A stretch of 13,660 nt of DNA from Prolixibacteraceae bacterium (GCA_027858145.1 JAQIDF010000134.1:1-13660), one strand, 5' to 3'; positions 1 to 8,387 are shown, numbered from the stretch's first letter. Notes: generated by a model not told the origin, from the sequence alone. Program-made: numbers and translations.

Positions 1-1
1 C

Positions 2-1228
2 ATGAGTAAATTCCCACACATAAAAGAAGGAGAAATCGTTGGTATTATTGGCCGATATGAACTTATTGCAGCTGAATCATCATCCATAAATGACGAATTA
101 TCAAATGAAATGTTGCTAAATACCTTAATGGACAACATTCCAGATGCCATATATTTCAAAGACAAAGAGAATCGTTTTATTAAAGTAAACGAAGGAGAAA
201 AAAAGTTACTTGGAATACATTCGGACGAGGAAGCAATAGGGAAAACCGATTTTGATTTTTTTGAAGAACAACAGGCAAAAGAAGCTTTTACAATAGAGCA
301 AGAAATTCTGTTTAACGGAGAACCTCGCCGAAATGTTGAAAAATTTATTAAAAAGGATGGAAGCCTTCTGTGGTTAGATTCAATGAAGATACCTGTAAAA
401 AATAAACAAGGTTTAATTATTGGAACAGCCGGAATAACAAGAGATATCTCTGAATATGCTCATGATAATATTCACCTGAAAAACGAGAAAGAAAAGGCAG
501 AACGTGAAAATAAGGTTAAAAATGATTTCATGTCGAACATGAGTCATGAAATACGGACACCAATGAATGGAATTATTGGTATGTCTGAAGTTTTAAGTAT
601 GGATGACCTGCCACCAGAACAACAAAAAATGGTTCAAATAATAAAACGTTCAGGTAATAGCATGCTTACTATTATTGACAATATCCTTGACATGTACAAA
701 ATTGATTCTGGAAAAATATATATACAAAAACGAGAAATCAATATTGATAGGATTATTGATGAAATTATTGAATCTCATTCGGTTGAAGCAAAGGAAAATG
801 GGAATGTATTATTTCATAAAATAGATCAAAATTTACCTGAAGTATTAATTGGTGATGGTTATAAACTCAAACAGATATTAATTAACCTGGTTAATAATGC
901 AATCAAATTTACTCATAATGGAGAAGTAAAAATAGAAGTTAAATATATTGGAAGTTCTGAATTTCAACACTGTGTAATGTTTATAGTAACTGACACAGGT
1001 ATTGGAATGGAAGTGGATGATATTGATAAAATATTTGAATCGTTTACCCAGGCTGATGAATCAACAACAAAAAAGTATGGTGGTACAGGTCTTGGCTTGT
1101 CGATAAGCAGCAAGCTTATTGAAATGATGGGCGCAAAATTAAAAGTAGACAGTGTTAAAGATGAAGGCTCAACATTCTTTTTTGAATTAATGTTTAATAA
1201 AGTTGAAGTTATGGAGACTATTAAATAA
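2..1228 (+). CDS. PAS-domain sensor histidine kinase, 5'-truncated by window edge
   Basis: This is a two-component sensor kinase that would autophosphorylate on a histidine and pass the phosphate to a response regulator not present here. Counting from the first in-window Met, a PAS sensor domain spans about residues 36-152. The HisKA dimerisation helix has its phospho-acceptor at H182 in the motif MSHEIRTPMNG. The HATPase domain shows an N box (NLVNNAIKFT, N299), a G1 box (DTGIGM, 331-336) and a G2 box (GGTGLGL, 360-366). There is no C-terminal receiver domain, and no transmembrane segment in the visible part. The reading frame is open to the left edge. The first 20 or so residues, including EGEIVGIIGRYELI, look like the closing strand of another PAS domain, so the first visible ATG is probably internal and the true N-terminus lies upstream. 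The HisKA motif is typical of hybrid-type kinases. The ligand is unknown. Confidence 0.93.
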   Translation: MSKFPHIKEGEIVGIIGRYELIAAESSSINDELSNEMLLNTLMDNIPDAIYFKDKENRFIKVNEGEKKLLGIHSDEEAIGKTDFDFFEEQQAKEAFTIEQEILFNGEPRRNVEKFIKKDGSLLWLDSMKIPVKNKQGLIIGTAGITRDISEYAHDNIHLKNEKEKAERENKVKNDFMSNMSHEIRTPMNGIIGMSEVLSMDDLPPEQQKMVQIIKRSGNSMLTIIDNILDMYKIDSGKIYIQKREINIDRIIDEIIESHSVEAKENGNVLFHKIDQNLPEVLIGDGYKLKQILINLVNNAIKFTHNGEVKIEVKYIGSSEFQHCVMFIVTDTGIGMEVDDIDKIFESFTQADESTTKKYGGTGLGLSISSKLIEMMGAKLKVDSVKDEGSTFFFELMFNKVEVMETIK

Positions 1229-1250
1229 ATAGCTTTTTAGTTTTATTTAA
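1221..1250 (+). terminator. weak AT-only hairpin after the histidine kinase
   Basis: A perfect 9-bp inverted repeat (TTAAATAAA at 1221-1229, TTTATTTAA at 1242-1250) surrounds the kinase stop codon. The loop is T-rich. The stem has no G-C pair, so it is thermodynamically weak and may be chance in AT-rich sequence. It is offered only as a candidate terminator. The rest of the gap, about 1251-1318, shows nothing else recognisable. Confidence 0.3.
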
Positions 1251-1318
1251 TAAGTAACAGCATTATTATAGCATAAACCCTTTTGTCTTATAATTGATAT
1301 TAAGTTAAATATTATTTC

Positions 1319-1348
1319 AAAAAGAAAACCGGAATGTTAATCCCGGCT
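1319..1348 (-). terminator. Rho-independent terminator of the gyrA-TPR transcription unit
   Basis: Read on the minus strand, an 8-bp stem (AGCCGGGA at 1348-1341 pairing with TTCCGGTT at 1334-1327, with two G-U wobbles) closes a 6-nt loop. It is followed at once by TTCTTTTTG (to about 1320). It lies about 20 nt beyond the TPR stop codon, which is where the end of a gyrA-TPR message would be expected. The G-C core and the U-rich tail on this strand only make it a reasonable intrinsic terminator. Confidence 0.65.
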
Positions 1349-1365
1349 CTTTCTATATTTGTACT

Positions 1366-2544
1366 CTATTTTGAAATGTTTTTAATCTGCTCATTAATCT
1401 TATCGTACTTGTCATTCAATTTTAAACGATAATAAATCTGACGAAGTGATTCCATAATGGCCATTTCTGTTGAATCGATTTCATAGGCTCTTTCCATATA
1501 TGGCAATGCTTTTTTAAGATTTTGTCTTCCTTCTTCAATTTTCGCATCATACTCTTTGGTAGCATTAGGCGGAAGTTGACTAGCTTCATTCATAACAGCT
1601 ACTCCGTTATTGTAATGGATTACACCCAGATTGTAATATGGCGTAAATAAAGTACTGTCTCTTTCAATTGCTTGTTTATAAACCTCGATGGCTTTATCTT
1701 CTTCTTCCAGTTTTTCCAAAGTACTTCCTTTAGCTGTATAATACGATACATTTTTGGGGTTTTGCTTTATTGCTTTATCTAAATATGTGACTGCATCATT
1801 TGCATTTCCGGTTTCAATGTAATAGTTAATAAGAGAAACAATGAGTGTTTCGTTGTCCGGATATTTTTCAAATCCTTCCTTAAGTGTTTCTACGGCTTTA
1901 GCCGAATCTCCCATCGACTGGTAAGAATTATAGGTGAATTGATAACTCTCGGGGCCATTATAATCAACATTAGCTGATTTTTGAAAGTATTCAACAGCCT
2001 TTTCCCAGTTTTCAGCTTTTAAGGCAGCTAATCCGGTGTTGTAAATTATTGCGGTATCAAGAATTTCTTTTTCTATACTTTCTTTTACAGCTGGTATCGA
2101 TGATATTTCCAAAAACTTTTCGAAACTCTTTAAGGATGCATCAAAATCTTCACTTTGAAAGCTTTTTATAGCATAATTTGAAAAATCAATTTGTAGCAGT
2201 TTCAAGTCAACTACAATACTCTTAGTGTAACGATCCTTTTCGTCTAATTCAATACCTTTATTAAACGATTTTAAGGCTTTAAACAATGGCTCATCTACAA
2301 TTTCTTTTTTCTCCTGACGGTGAATTTCCCGTAAAATTTCACCTCGTGCTTCCCATGTCCTTGACCAGTCAATTGAACGCTTTGAACGGCTGTTTTCAGG
2401 ATCGATGGTTTGTTCAATTGTTTCCCATGCTTTTTCTAATTCTCCTGCATCCTTATAACTCAACGCACTGGTGACCTTACCTTTCTGAGCAAATATTGCA
2501 GTGGTGATAAAAAGTAATGTTAATAGTATTCCAATTCTTTTCAT
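1366..2544 (-). CDS. exported tetratricopeptide-repeat protein downstream of gyrA
   Basis: The 392-residue protein begins with a signal peptide (residues 1-19: KR, a hydrophobic core ILLTLLFITTAIF, then A-Q), so it is probably periplasmic. The remainder is helical TPR repeats. Clear units lie at about 165-195 (NTGLAALKAENWEKAVEYF), 200-230, 232-264, 266-298 and 300-360, the last carrying a roughly 25-residue insert with an NNGVAVMNEAS stretch. Degenerate repeats occupy about 25-140. TPR arrays are protein-binding scaffolds; no enzymatic domain is seen and no specific function can be assigned. It follows gyrA on the same strand after 47 nt with no terminator in the gap, so it is probably co-transcribed. 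I recall the same order in Bacteroides genomes, but this is memory, not a search. A link to gyrase function is not supported by the sequence. Confidence 0.92.
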   Translation of the reverse strand: MKRIGILLTLLFITTAIFAQKGKVTSALSYKDAGELEKAWETIEQTIDPENSRSKRSIDWSRTWEARGEILREIHRQEKKEIVDEPLFKALKSFNKGIELDEKDRYTKSIVVDLKLLQIDFSNYAIKSFQSEDFDASLKSFEKFLEISSIPAVKESIEKEILDTAIIYNTGLAALKAENWEKAVEYFQKSANVDYNGPESYQFTYNSYQSMGDSAKAVETLKEGFEKYPDNETLIVSLINYYIETGNANDAVTYLDKAIKQNPKNVSYYTAKGSTLEKLEEEDKAIEVYKQAIERDSTLFTPYYNLGVIHYNNGVAVMNEASQLPPNATKEYDAKIEEGRQNLKKALPYMERAYEIDSTEMAIMESLRQIYYRLKLNDKYDKINEQIKNISK

Positions 2545-2592
2545 AGCAATTGTATTTTCTGTTTTTTTAAAAAATTATACGTTATTTATTAT

Positions 2593-5097
2593 TTATTCAT
2601 TTGTTGTATCCTCAGTTTCAGAATCTCCGTTTTCTGTTTCGGTTGCTTCTTCTACTTCTTCACTTTCGCTCACACGCGCTATTGATGCAATTTTGTCTCC
2701 AGCTCTCAAATTTATGAGTTTAACACCTTGTGCGGCACGCCCCATAAGTCGGACTGAATTGATGGCCATTCTTATGGTTATCCCTTTTTCGGTGATGATC
2801 ATCAAATCATCATCATCGGTTACACTTTTTATGGCAACAAGTGCGCCTGTTTTATCGGTAACATTTATGGTTTTAACACCTTTTCCACCACGATTTGTGA
2901 TTCTGTAATCAATAATTTTTGAACGTTTTCCAAATCCTTTCTCGGACACTACCATTACATCTTCACTTTCGTTCTCAACACATATCATGCCAACTACTTC
3001 ATCATTGCTGGCTAATGATATGCCCTTAACGCCTGAACCTGTTCGTCCAATGGCTCTTACAATGTTCTCGTTGAAACGTATTGCCTTACCTGTGCGAACA
3101 GCAAGCATAATCTCATGATTTCCACCGGTCAATCGTGCTTCTAAAAGTTGGTCGCCATCACGCACTGTTATAGCGTTTACGCCATTTTGTCGCGGACGTG
3201 AATATGCTTCCAGCTTTGTTTTTTTAATGATACCTTTTTTGGTGGCCATTATGATGAAGTTATTATTGATATAATCTTCATCTTTTAATGTTTTAACATT
3301 AATAAAAGCCATTACTTTATCATCTTGTTCGATATTCAATAAATTTTGAATCGCCCGACCTTTCGATGTACGTGAACCTTCGGGTATTTGGTAAACTTTT
3401 TGCCAGAAACATTTACCTTTTTTTGTAAACAACAAAATGGTATTGTGCATGGAGGCTATAAACATATGTTCAAGGAAATCTTCATCCCGGGTTGTTCCGG
3501 CTTTTGAACCAATACCTCCCCTTGTTTGTGTCCTGAATTCTGTTAGTGGTGTCCGCTTAATATAGCCTAAATGTGATATCGTGATTAACATGTCTTCATC
3601 GGCATAGAAATCTTCAGGATTAAATTCTTCAGCATTTGGAATAATATCGGTACGTCTGCCTTCTGGATATGCCGCTTTAACTTCGCTAAGTTCTTCTTTA
3701 ATTATATCCATCCTCATCCATTCGTTTTCCAAAATGGATTTTAAATACTCTATCGTTTTCTTAATTTCATCATATTCCGAACGTAGCTTGTCTTGCTCCA
3801 GTCCGGTTAACTGTCTCAATCGCATTTCTACGATTGCCTTGGCCTGTATTTCTGAAAGTTCAAATGTTTCCATTAAACGGGTGCGGGCTTCTTCTGCATT
3901 CGATGATCCACGGATAATCTTGATAACCTCATCGATATTGTCACTGGCAATAATCAGCCCTTCAAGTATGTGAGCCCGTTTTTCAGCCTGATCCAATTCA
4001 TATTGTGTACGACGGATAACAACATCGTGCCGGTGTTCAACAAAATGGTAAATTAAATCTTTGAGATTTAACATTTTTGGACGACCGCTAACCAATGCAA
4101 TGTTGTTGACGCTAAATGAAGACTGTAACAATGTAAACTTGTACAATTTATTGAGTACTACATTTGAAATGCTGTCCTTTTTAACATCTATAACAATACG
4201 CATACCATTACGGTCCGATTCGTCATTAACGTTCGATATACCTTCAATTTTCTTATCATTAACTAAATCGGCAATTTTAACAATTAATTCCGCTTTGTTA
4301 ACTAGATAAGGTATTTCATTAATGATTATTTTTTCCCGTCCGGTGCTGGTTGTTTCAATATACGATTTACCACGGATAACTACCCTGCCCCTTCCGGTTC
4401 TGTATGCTTCACGAACGCCTTCATAACCATAAATTGTTCCACCAGTAGGGAAATCAGGAGCTTTAATAATGTCAACCAAATCGTCAATCTCAATATCACG
4501 ATTCTCAATATAAGCATTTATAGCATCTATGGTGTCGACCAGATTGTGAGGCGGCATATTAGTTGCCATACCTACAGCAATACCAGAAGCTCCGTTAACT
4601 AACAGGTTTGGAATACGTGTTGGTAGTACGGAGGGTTCTTTAAGTGTTTCATCGAAATTGAGGTTGAAATCAACGGTATTTTTTTCAAGGTCGGCTAAGG
4701 TTTCTTCAGCAATTTTTGACAGACGGGCCTCGGTATAACGCATGGCAGCAGGGCTGTCGCCATCAACAGACCCAAAGTTACCCTGGCCATCCACTAATGG
4801 GTAACGCAACGACCAGTGTTGAGCCATTCGAACCATGGTCATGTATACTGACGAATCGCCGTGTGGATGATATTTACCTAAAACCTCTCCCACTATCCTG
4901 GCCGATTTTTTATATGATTTGTTGGAAGTTATTCCCAAATCGCCCATTCCATACAATACACGCCGGTGTACCGGTTTAAAACCATCTCTTACATCGGGCA
5001 GAGCACGCGAAACAATTACCGACATCGAATAGTCGATGTAAGCGGATTTCATCTGCTCTTCAATGTTAATCTTTATAACTCTTTCACTATCAGACAT
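2593..5097 (-). CDS. gyrA: DNA gyrase subunit A
   Basis: This is the DNA-cleaving subunit of gyrase, which with GyrB introduces negative supercoils using ATP. The 834-residue protein has the family's usual order. The winged-helix and tower region comes first, with catalytic Y121 in AAMRYTEARL and the quinolone region HPHGDSSVY at 77-85. A coiled-coil arm follows at about 340-500, and then a six-bladed C-terminal beta-pinwheel. The pinwheel carries NRGGKG at 735-740, a GyrA-box variant that favours GyrA over ParC. The protein ends in an acidic tail (from about 806, rich in E, D, S and T). The ATG at 5097 is preceded 7 nt upstream by AAAGGA, a good ribosome binding site. It is divergent from clpC and leads a probable operon with the TPR gene. 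One unusual position is M86, where E. coli has D87. Confidence 0.98.
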   Translation of the reverse strand: MSDSERVIKINIEEQMKSAYIDYSMSVIVSRALPDVRDGFKPVHRRVLYGMGDLGITSNKSYKKSARIVGEVLGKYHPHGDSSVYMTMVRMAQHWSLRYPLVDGQGNFGSVDGDSPAAMRYTEARLSKIAEETLADLEKNTVDFNLNFDETLKEPSVLPTRIPNLLVNGASGIAVGMATNMPPHNLVDTIDAINAYIENRDIEIDDLVDIIKAPDFPTGGTIYGYEGVREAYRTGRGRVVIRGKSYIETTSTGREKIIINEIPYLVNKAELIVKIADLVNDKKIEGISNVNDESDRNGMRIVIDVKKDSISNVVLNKLYKFTLLQSSFSVNNIALVSGRPKMLNLKDLIYHFVEHRHDVVIRRTQYELDQAEKRAHILEGLIIASDNIDEVIKIIRGSSNAEEARTRLMETFELSEIQAKAIVEMRLRQLTGLEQDKLRSEYDEIKKTIEYLKSILENEWMRMDIIKEELSEVKAAYPEGRRTDIIPNAEEFNPEDFYADEDMLITISHLGYIKRTPLTEFRTQTRGGIGSKAGTTRDEDFLEHMFIASMHNTILLFTKKGKCFWQKVYQIPEGSRTSKGRAIQNLLNIEQDDKVMAFINVKTLKDEDYINNNFIIMATKKGIIKKTKLEAYSRPRQNGVNAITVRDGDQLLEARLTGGNHEIMLAVRTGKAIRFNENIVRAIGRTGSGVKGISLASNDEVVGMICVENESEDVMVVSEKGFGKRSKIIDYRITNRGGKGVKTINVTDKTGALVAIKSVTDDDDLMIITEKGITIRMAINSVRLMGRAAQGVKLINLRAGDKIASIARVSESEEVEEATETENGDSETEDTTNE

Positions 5098-5104
5098 ATA
5101 ATAA

Positions 5105-5110
5105 TCCTTT
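5105..5110 (-). promoter_or_regulatory. Shine-Dalgarno-like site of gyrA
   Basis: On the minus strand AAAGGA lies 7 nt before the gyrA ATG. This is notable because many Bacteroidota genes lack a strong Shine-Dalgarno sequence. It fixes the start at 5097. Confidence 0.55.
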
Positions 5111-5141
5111 CTTTAAGTCTCCAAAAAAACGTCTAAAAATA

Positions 5142-5149
5142 CAAAAATA
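5142..5149 (-). promoter_or_regulatory. candidate -7 element of the gyrA promoter
   Basis: Read on the minus strand, TATTTTTG matches the Bacteroidetes primary-sigma -7 consensus TAnnTTTG exactly. It would give a leader of roughly 35-40 nt before the gyrA ATG. No good TTTG -33 box is seen at the expected 18-20 nt upstream, so the assignment rests on the -7 match and position. Confidence 0.5.
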
Positions 5150-5243
5150 CCATAATTTTGCAGGTATAAATACATTGTTTAATTGAAAAAATTAACATAC
5201 TTGAAAAATATATCAACAATTATCGATTTGTGTTGTATTATTA

Positions 5244-5273
5244 ATTGAAACGAGTGGATTTTATTTATATTAG
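5244..5273 (+). promoter_or_regulatory. candidate clpC promoter
   Basis: ATTG at 5244-5247 and TATATTAG at 5266-5273 are separated by 18 nt. This resembles the Bacteroidetes TTTG / TAnnTTTG arrangement with one mismatch in each box. It would start transcription some 25-30 nt before the clpC ATG at 5309. The remainder of the 211-nt divergent gap (5098-5308) holds no gene and no repressor operator that I can recognise. Confidence 0.35.
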
Positions 5274-5308
5274 CGATACTTATTAAAAAAAAATAATTGA
5301 TTATAAAT

Positions 5309-7819
5309 ATGGAATCAAAATTTTCACCAAAAATAAAAGAAATTTTAAACTTTAGTCGTGAAGAAGCCATAAGGCTTGGAAACGAGTATATTGGACCTGA
5401 GCATGTTTTTTTGGGAATATTACGTGATGGCGATGGAATGGCTGTTAACATTCTCAAAAAAATGTCGGTTGACTTAACGGAATTAAAAAAGGAAGTTGAC
5501 ATGGAGTTCAGGGAAGATTTACCGCTGAGTCCGGGGCAACCCATTCAGTTGTTAAAATCGGTTGAAAAAACATTAAAACTGGTATATCTTGAAGCCCGAT
5601 CAATAGGAAATCACCCTATAAATTCAGGACATTTATTGCTGGCTATTATTAAGGACGAAGGAACTGTTTTTGCGACCTTACTCGAAGAGTATGGTATTAA
5701 TTATCAAATCGTTAAATCGCAACTTGAAGAGCAAAACAGACAATCACCGGAGGCTAAATCTGATTTTCCCGGTGAACCTGATGATGACCAGTCTGATTTT
5801 TTTCCACCCAGACCTCCACAAGGTGGCGGACAGCATCAGGGTGGGAATCCAAAATCAGAAACTCCTGTACTTGACAACTTCGGGATTGATATTACACAGG
5901 CTGCTGAAGAAGGTAATCTTGACCCAATAGTTGGCCGGGACAAAGAAATTGAAAGGCTGGCACAAATTTTAAGCCGTCGTAAAAAGAATAATCCGATATT
6001 GATTGGTGAGCCCGGTGTAGGAAAATCAGCCATTGCTGAAGGATTAGCCATCCGTATTATTGAGAAAAAAGTGTCGAGAATATTGTTCGACAAGCGTGTG
6101 GTTACGCTTGATCTAGCTTCAATTGTAGCCGGAACAAAATACCGAGGGCAGTTTGAAGAGCGGATGAAAGCTATTTTGAATGAATTGTCGAAAGTTGACA
6201 ACGTAATTCTATTTATCGACGAGATACATACAATAGTTGGTGCAGGAGGGGCAACAGGATCTCTTGATGCAGCCAATATGCTCAAACCCGCACTGGCTCG
6301 GGGCGATATTCAATGTATCGGAGCTACAACCCTTGATGAATTCCGGCAAAATATTGAAAAAGATGGAGCACTGGAGCGTCGTTTTCAAAAGGTGATGATT
6401 GAGCCTACCTCAATTGATGAAACCATACAAATTATTAATAATATTAAAAGTCGCTACGAGGATCATCACAACGTATCTTTTACCGATGAGGCAATAGCTG
6501 CTTGTGTAAACCTTACTGAACGTTATATTACCGACAGGCATTTGCCTGATAAAGCAATTGATGCGCTAGATGAAGCCGGCTCACGGGTGCATATTGCTAA
6601 CATTAATGTTCCGGAAAAAATCGTGAAGCTCGAAGGAAAAATTGAAAATACTCGCGAAGAGAAAATAAAGGCTGTTAAAAATCAAGACTTTGAATTAGCG
6701 GCGAAATACCGTGATGATGAAAAGAATATTATTCAGTTACTTGAGCGCGAGAAAGAGGATTGGGAAAAGGAACTAATAAATCACCGCGAAATTGTTAGCG
6801 AAGATAAAGTTGCCGAAGTAGTGGCGATGATGTCGGGAATACCTGTACAGCGGGTAGCTCAGGCCGAAAGCAAGAAATTGCTGGCAATGGGTAAAGATCT
6901 GAAAGCTGCAGTTGTTGGTCAGGACAAAGCAATTGAGAAAATTGTTCGTGCCATACAGCGCAACCGTGCCGGATTAAAAGATCCCAATAAGCCCATCGGT
7001 ACATTTATTTTCCTTGGCCCAACGGGTGTTGGTAAAACACATCTGGCCAAAATACTGGCACAATATCTTTTTGATACGACCGATGCACTAATTCGTGTTG
7101 ATATGAGCGAATACATGGAGAAATTTGCTGTTTCACGTCTTGTTGGTGCACCTCCCGGATATGTTGGATATGAGGAGGGAGGCCAACTTACTGAAAAAAT
7201 CAGAAGAAAACCCTACTCCGTAGTTTTGCTTGACGAAATAGAAAAAGCTCATCCTGATGTATTTCATATTTTGTTACAATTGATGGATGAGGGGCGTTTA
7301 ACTGACAGTTTGGGGCGCCGTATTGATTTCAAGAATACAATTATAATTATGACCTCAAATATTGGTTCTCGACAATTGAGTGATTTTGGTAAAGGGGTTG
7401 GATTTACAGCTCAAGACACAATTGATGCAGAGCACTCTAGCCACGTTATCCAAAAAGCATTGAAAAAAGCTTTTGCACCTGAATTTTTAAACCGGGTTGA
7501 TGATGTGGTGATGTTCAATCCATTAAGCGAAGAAGATATCACGAAGATTATTGACATTGAACTGAAAAGTCTTTTCGATCGTGTTCATAACCTGAATTAC
7601 CAATTAAAGATATCGCCTGCAGCCAAGAAATATATTGCAAAAAAAGGTTACGATCCAAAGTATGGTGCAAGGCCTCTAAAAAGAGCTATTCAAAAATTGC
7701 TTGAAGATGAAATGGCAGAAGTAATACTAAAATCAGGTATTTCAGAAGGTGATACGATATCAATTGGGTTCGATTCTAAAAATGAAAAAATAAAAATGAA
7801 GATACATCCTTCAAAATAG
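5309..7819 (+). CDS. clpC: ATP-dependent Clp protease ATP-binding subunit ClpC (AAA+ unfoldase)
   Basis: ClpC is a hexameric unfoldase that threads substrates into ClpP. From the ATG at 5309 it is 836 residues. An N-terminal double Clp_N repeat (about 1-140) is followed by a Pro/Gly/Gln-rich linker (about 150-185). AAA-1 has Walker A GEPGVGKS (233-240) and Walker B LFIDEIH (near 304-305). A UVR-type middle region (about 449-486, with KNQDFELAAKYRDDEK) marks ClpC rather than ClpB or ClpA. AAA-2 has Walker A GPTGVGKT (570-577), Walker B VVLLDEIEKAH (near 642-643) and sensor-2 GARPLKRAI. VGF at 697-699 is the expected ClpP-docking loop. The reading frame can extend upstream to a TTG at 5297, but the family normally starts MESKFSP, so the ATG is preferred. 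It is divergent from gyrA and convergent with ferritin. No clpP or mcsA/mcsB lies nearby. Confidence 0.97.
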   Translation: MESKFSPKIKEILNFSREEAIRLGNEYIGPEHVFLGILRDGDGMAVNILKKMSVDLTELKKEVDMEFREDLPLSPGQPIQLLKSVEKTLKLVYLEARSIGNHPINSGHLLLAIIKDEGTVFATLLEEYGINYQIVKSQLEEQNRQSPEAKSDFPGEPDDDQSDFFPPRPPQGGGQHQGGNPKSETPVLDNFGIDITQAAEEGNLDPIVGRDKEIERLAQILSRRKKNNPILIGEPGVGKSAIAEGLAIRIIEKKVSRILFDKRVVTLDLASIVAGTKYRGQFEERMKAILNELSKVDNVILFIDEIHTIVGAGGATGSLDAANMLKPALARGDIQCIGATTLDEFRQNIEKDGALERRFQKVMIEPTSIDETIQIINNIKSRYEDHHNVSFTDEAIAACVNLTERYITDRHLPDKAIDALDEAGSRVHIANINVPEKIVKLEGKIENTREEKIKAVKNQDFELAAKYRDDEKNIIQLLEREKEDWEKELINHREIVSEDKVAEVVAMMSGIPVQRVAQAESKKLLAMGKDLKAAVVGQDKAIEKIVRAIQRNRAGLKDPNKPIGTFIFLGPTGVGKTHLAKILAQYLFDTTDALIRVDMSEYMEKFAVSRLVGAPPGYVGYEEGGQLTEKIRRKPYSVVLLDEIEKAHPDVFHILLQLMDEGRLTDSLGRRIDFKNTIIIMTSNIGSRQLSDFGKGVGFTAQDTIDAEHSSHVIQKALKKAFAPEFLNRVDDVVMFNPLSEEDITKIIDIELKSLFDRVHNLNYQLKISPAAKKYIAKKGYDPKYGARPLKRAIQKLLEDEMAEVILKSGISEGDTISIGFDSKNEKIKMKIHPSK

Positions 7820-7859
7820 CACAAAAAAAAGCGGCTTTTTGCCGTTTTTTTTTGTGCTA
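7817..7859. terminator. bidirectional intrinsic terminator between clpC and ferritin
   Basis: A 19-bp inverted repeat (7817-7835 with 7841-7859) has a single G-U wobble and a 5-nt T loop. The GCGGC/GCCG core sits next to the loop, then comes an A8/T9 block, then TAGCAC/GTGCTA at the base. The A/T block supplies a U-tract to transcripts from either side, so it can end both clpC (+) and ferritin (-) messages. The clpC stop codon TAG forms the outermost three bases of the left arm. Confidence 0.9.
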
Positions 7860-7871
7860 TTTTATTTATTT

Positions 7872-8387
7872 TTATTTACCTGAAGCTGTTGCATCAACAA
7901 ATGTACGGCTTCCAAGATCTTTATCCAGCATAAACAAACCATGCCCTTTGGCATCGAACATTGCCAGTTGATCAAGAATCTCCTGAACATTGGCTTCTTC
8001 TTCAACCTGTTCGTCAACAAACCACATTAACATGCTTCGTGAAGCATGGTCACTTAATTCAATTGAAATATCAACAAGCTTGTTAATTGAATCAGATATA
8101 AATTGCTCATGAGCAAGAACTTTATCAAACATTTCTTTAACGTTGCCAAACTCAGTGTCAACTGCATCGATTGCTGTTAAAGTAACTTTTCCGTCACGCT
8201 CGTGAATGTAAGCGAAAAACTTATTTGCATGTGTCAATTCTTCTTGAGCCTGAATTTTCATCCAGTTTGCAATGCCAGGCATACCTATTGATTCAGAGTA
8301 GGCGCTCATTGAATAATAAAGATACGCAGAATATAATTCTTTGTTTATTTGCTCGTTGAGCGCTTTTTCCATTTTTTCTTTCAACAT
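7872..8387 (-). CDS. ftnA: bacterial non-heme ferritin (iron storage)
   Basis: Ferritin forms a 24-subunit shell that oxidises Fe(II) at a di-iron centre and stores ferric mineral in the cytoplasm. Starting at the ATG at 8387 gives 171 residues. The ferroxidase ligands then fall at the same numbers as in E. coli FtnA: E17, E50, H53, E94, Q127 and E130, in motifs NKELYSAYLYYSM, QEELTHANKF, AHE and WFVDEQVEEE. This supports the start; a TTG two codons upstream (8393) is a less likely alternative. No heme-ligating Met typical of bacterioferritin is apparent, and the overall pattern is FtnA-like. The gene lies 68 nt after the tau stop of dnaX on the same strand, so read-through is possible, but an own promoter is likely. 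I do not see a convincing one. It converges on clpC and shares its terminator. Confidence 0.96.
   Translation of the reverse strand: MLKEKMEKALNEQINKELYSAYLYYSMSAYSESIGMPGIANWMKIQAQEELTHANKFFAYIHERDGKVTLTAIDAVDTEFGNVKEMFDKVLAHEQFISDSINKLVDISIELSDHASRSMLMWFVDEQVEEEANVQEILDQLAMFDAKGHGLFMLDKDLGSRTFVDATASGK

Noticed and set aside
2501..2908. 135-codon reading frame on the plus strand opposite gyrA/TPR, with a hydrophobic, Ser/Val-rich product
   Set aside because: It overlaps the unmistakable gyrA C-terminus and the TPR signal peptide on the other strand, and its composition is what antisense of acidic and hydrophobic codons yields. It matches no family.
5198..5236. CAACA...TGTTG inverted repeat in the gyrA/clpC divergent region, considered as a stress-repressor operator
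   Set aside because: Only 5 bp per arm with no resemblance to a CtsR, HrcA or other operator I know. Chance level in this AT-rich gap.
5179..5544. 121-codon minus-strand frame across the clpC start and the divergent gap
   Set aside because: Most of it is antisense to the Clp_N domain, and the remainder is low-complexity AT-rich sequence containing the promoter region.
5836..6285. 149-codon reading frame antisense to clpC
   Set aside because: It lies wholly within the conserved AAA-1 domain of clpC on the opposite strand. No recognisable motif, so it is a shadow frame.
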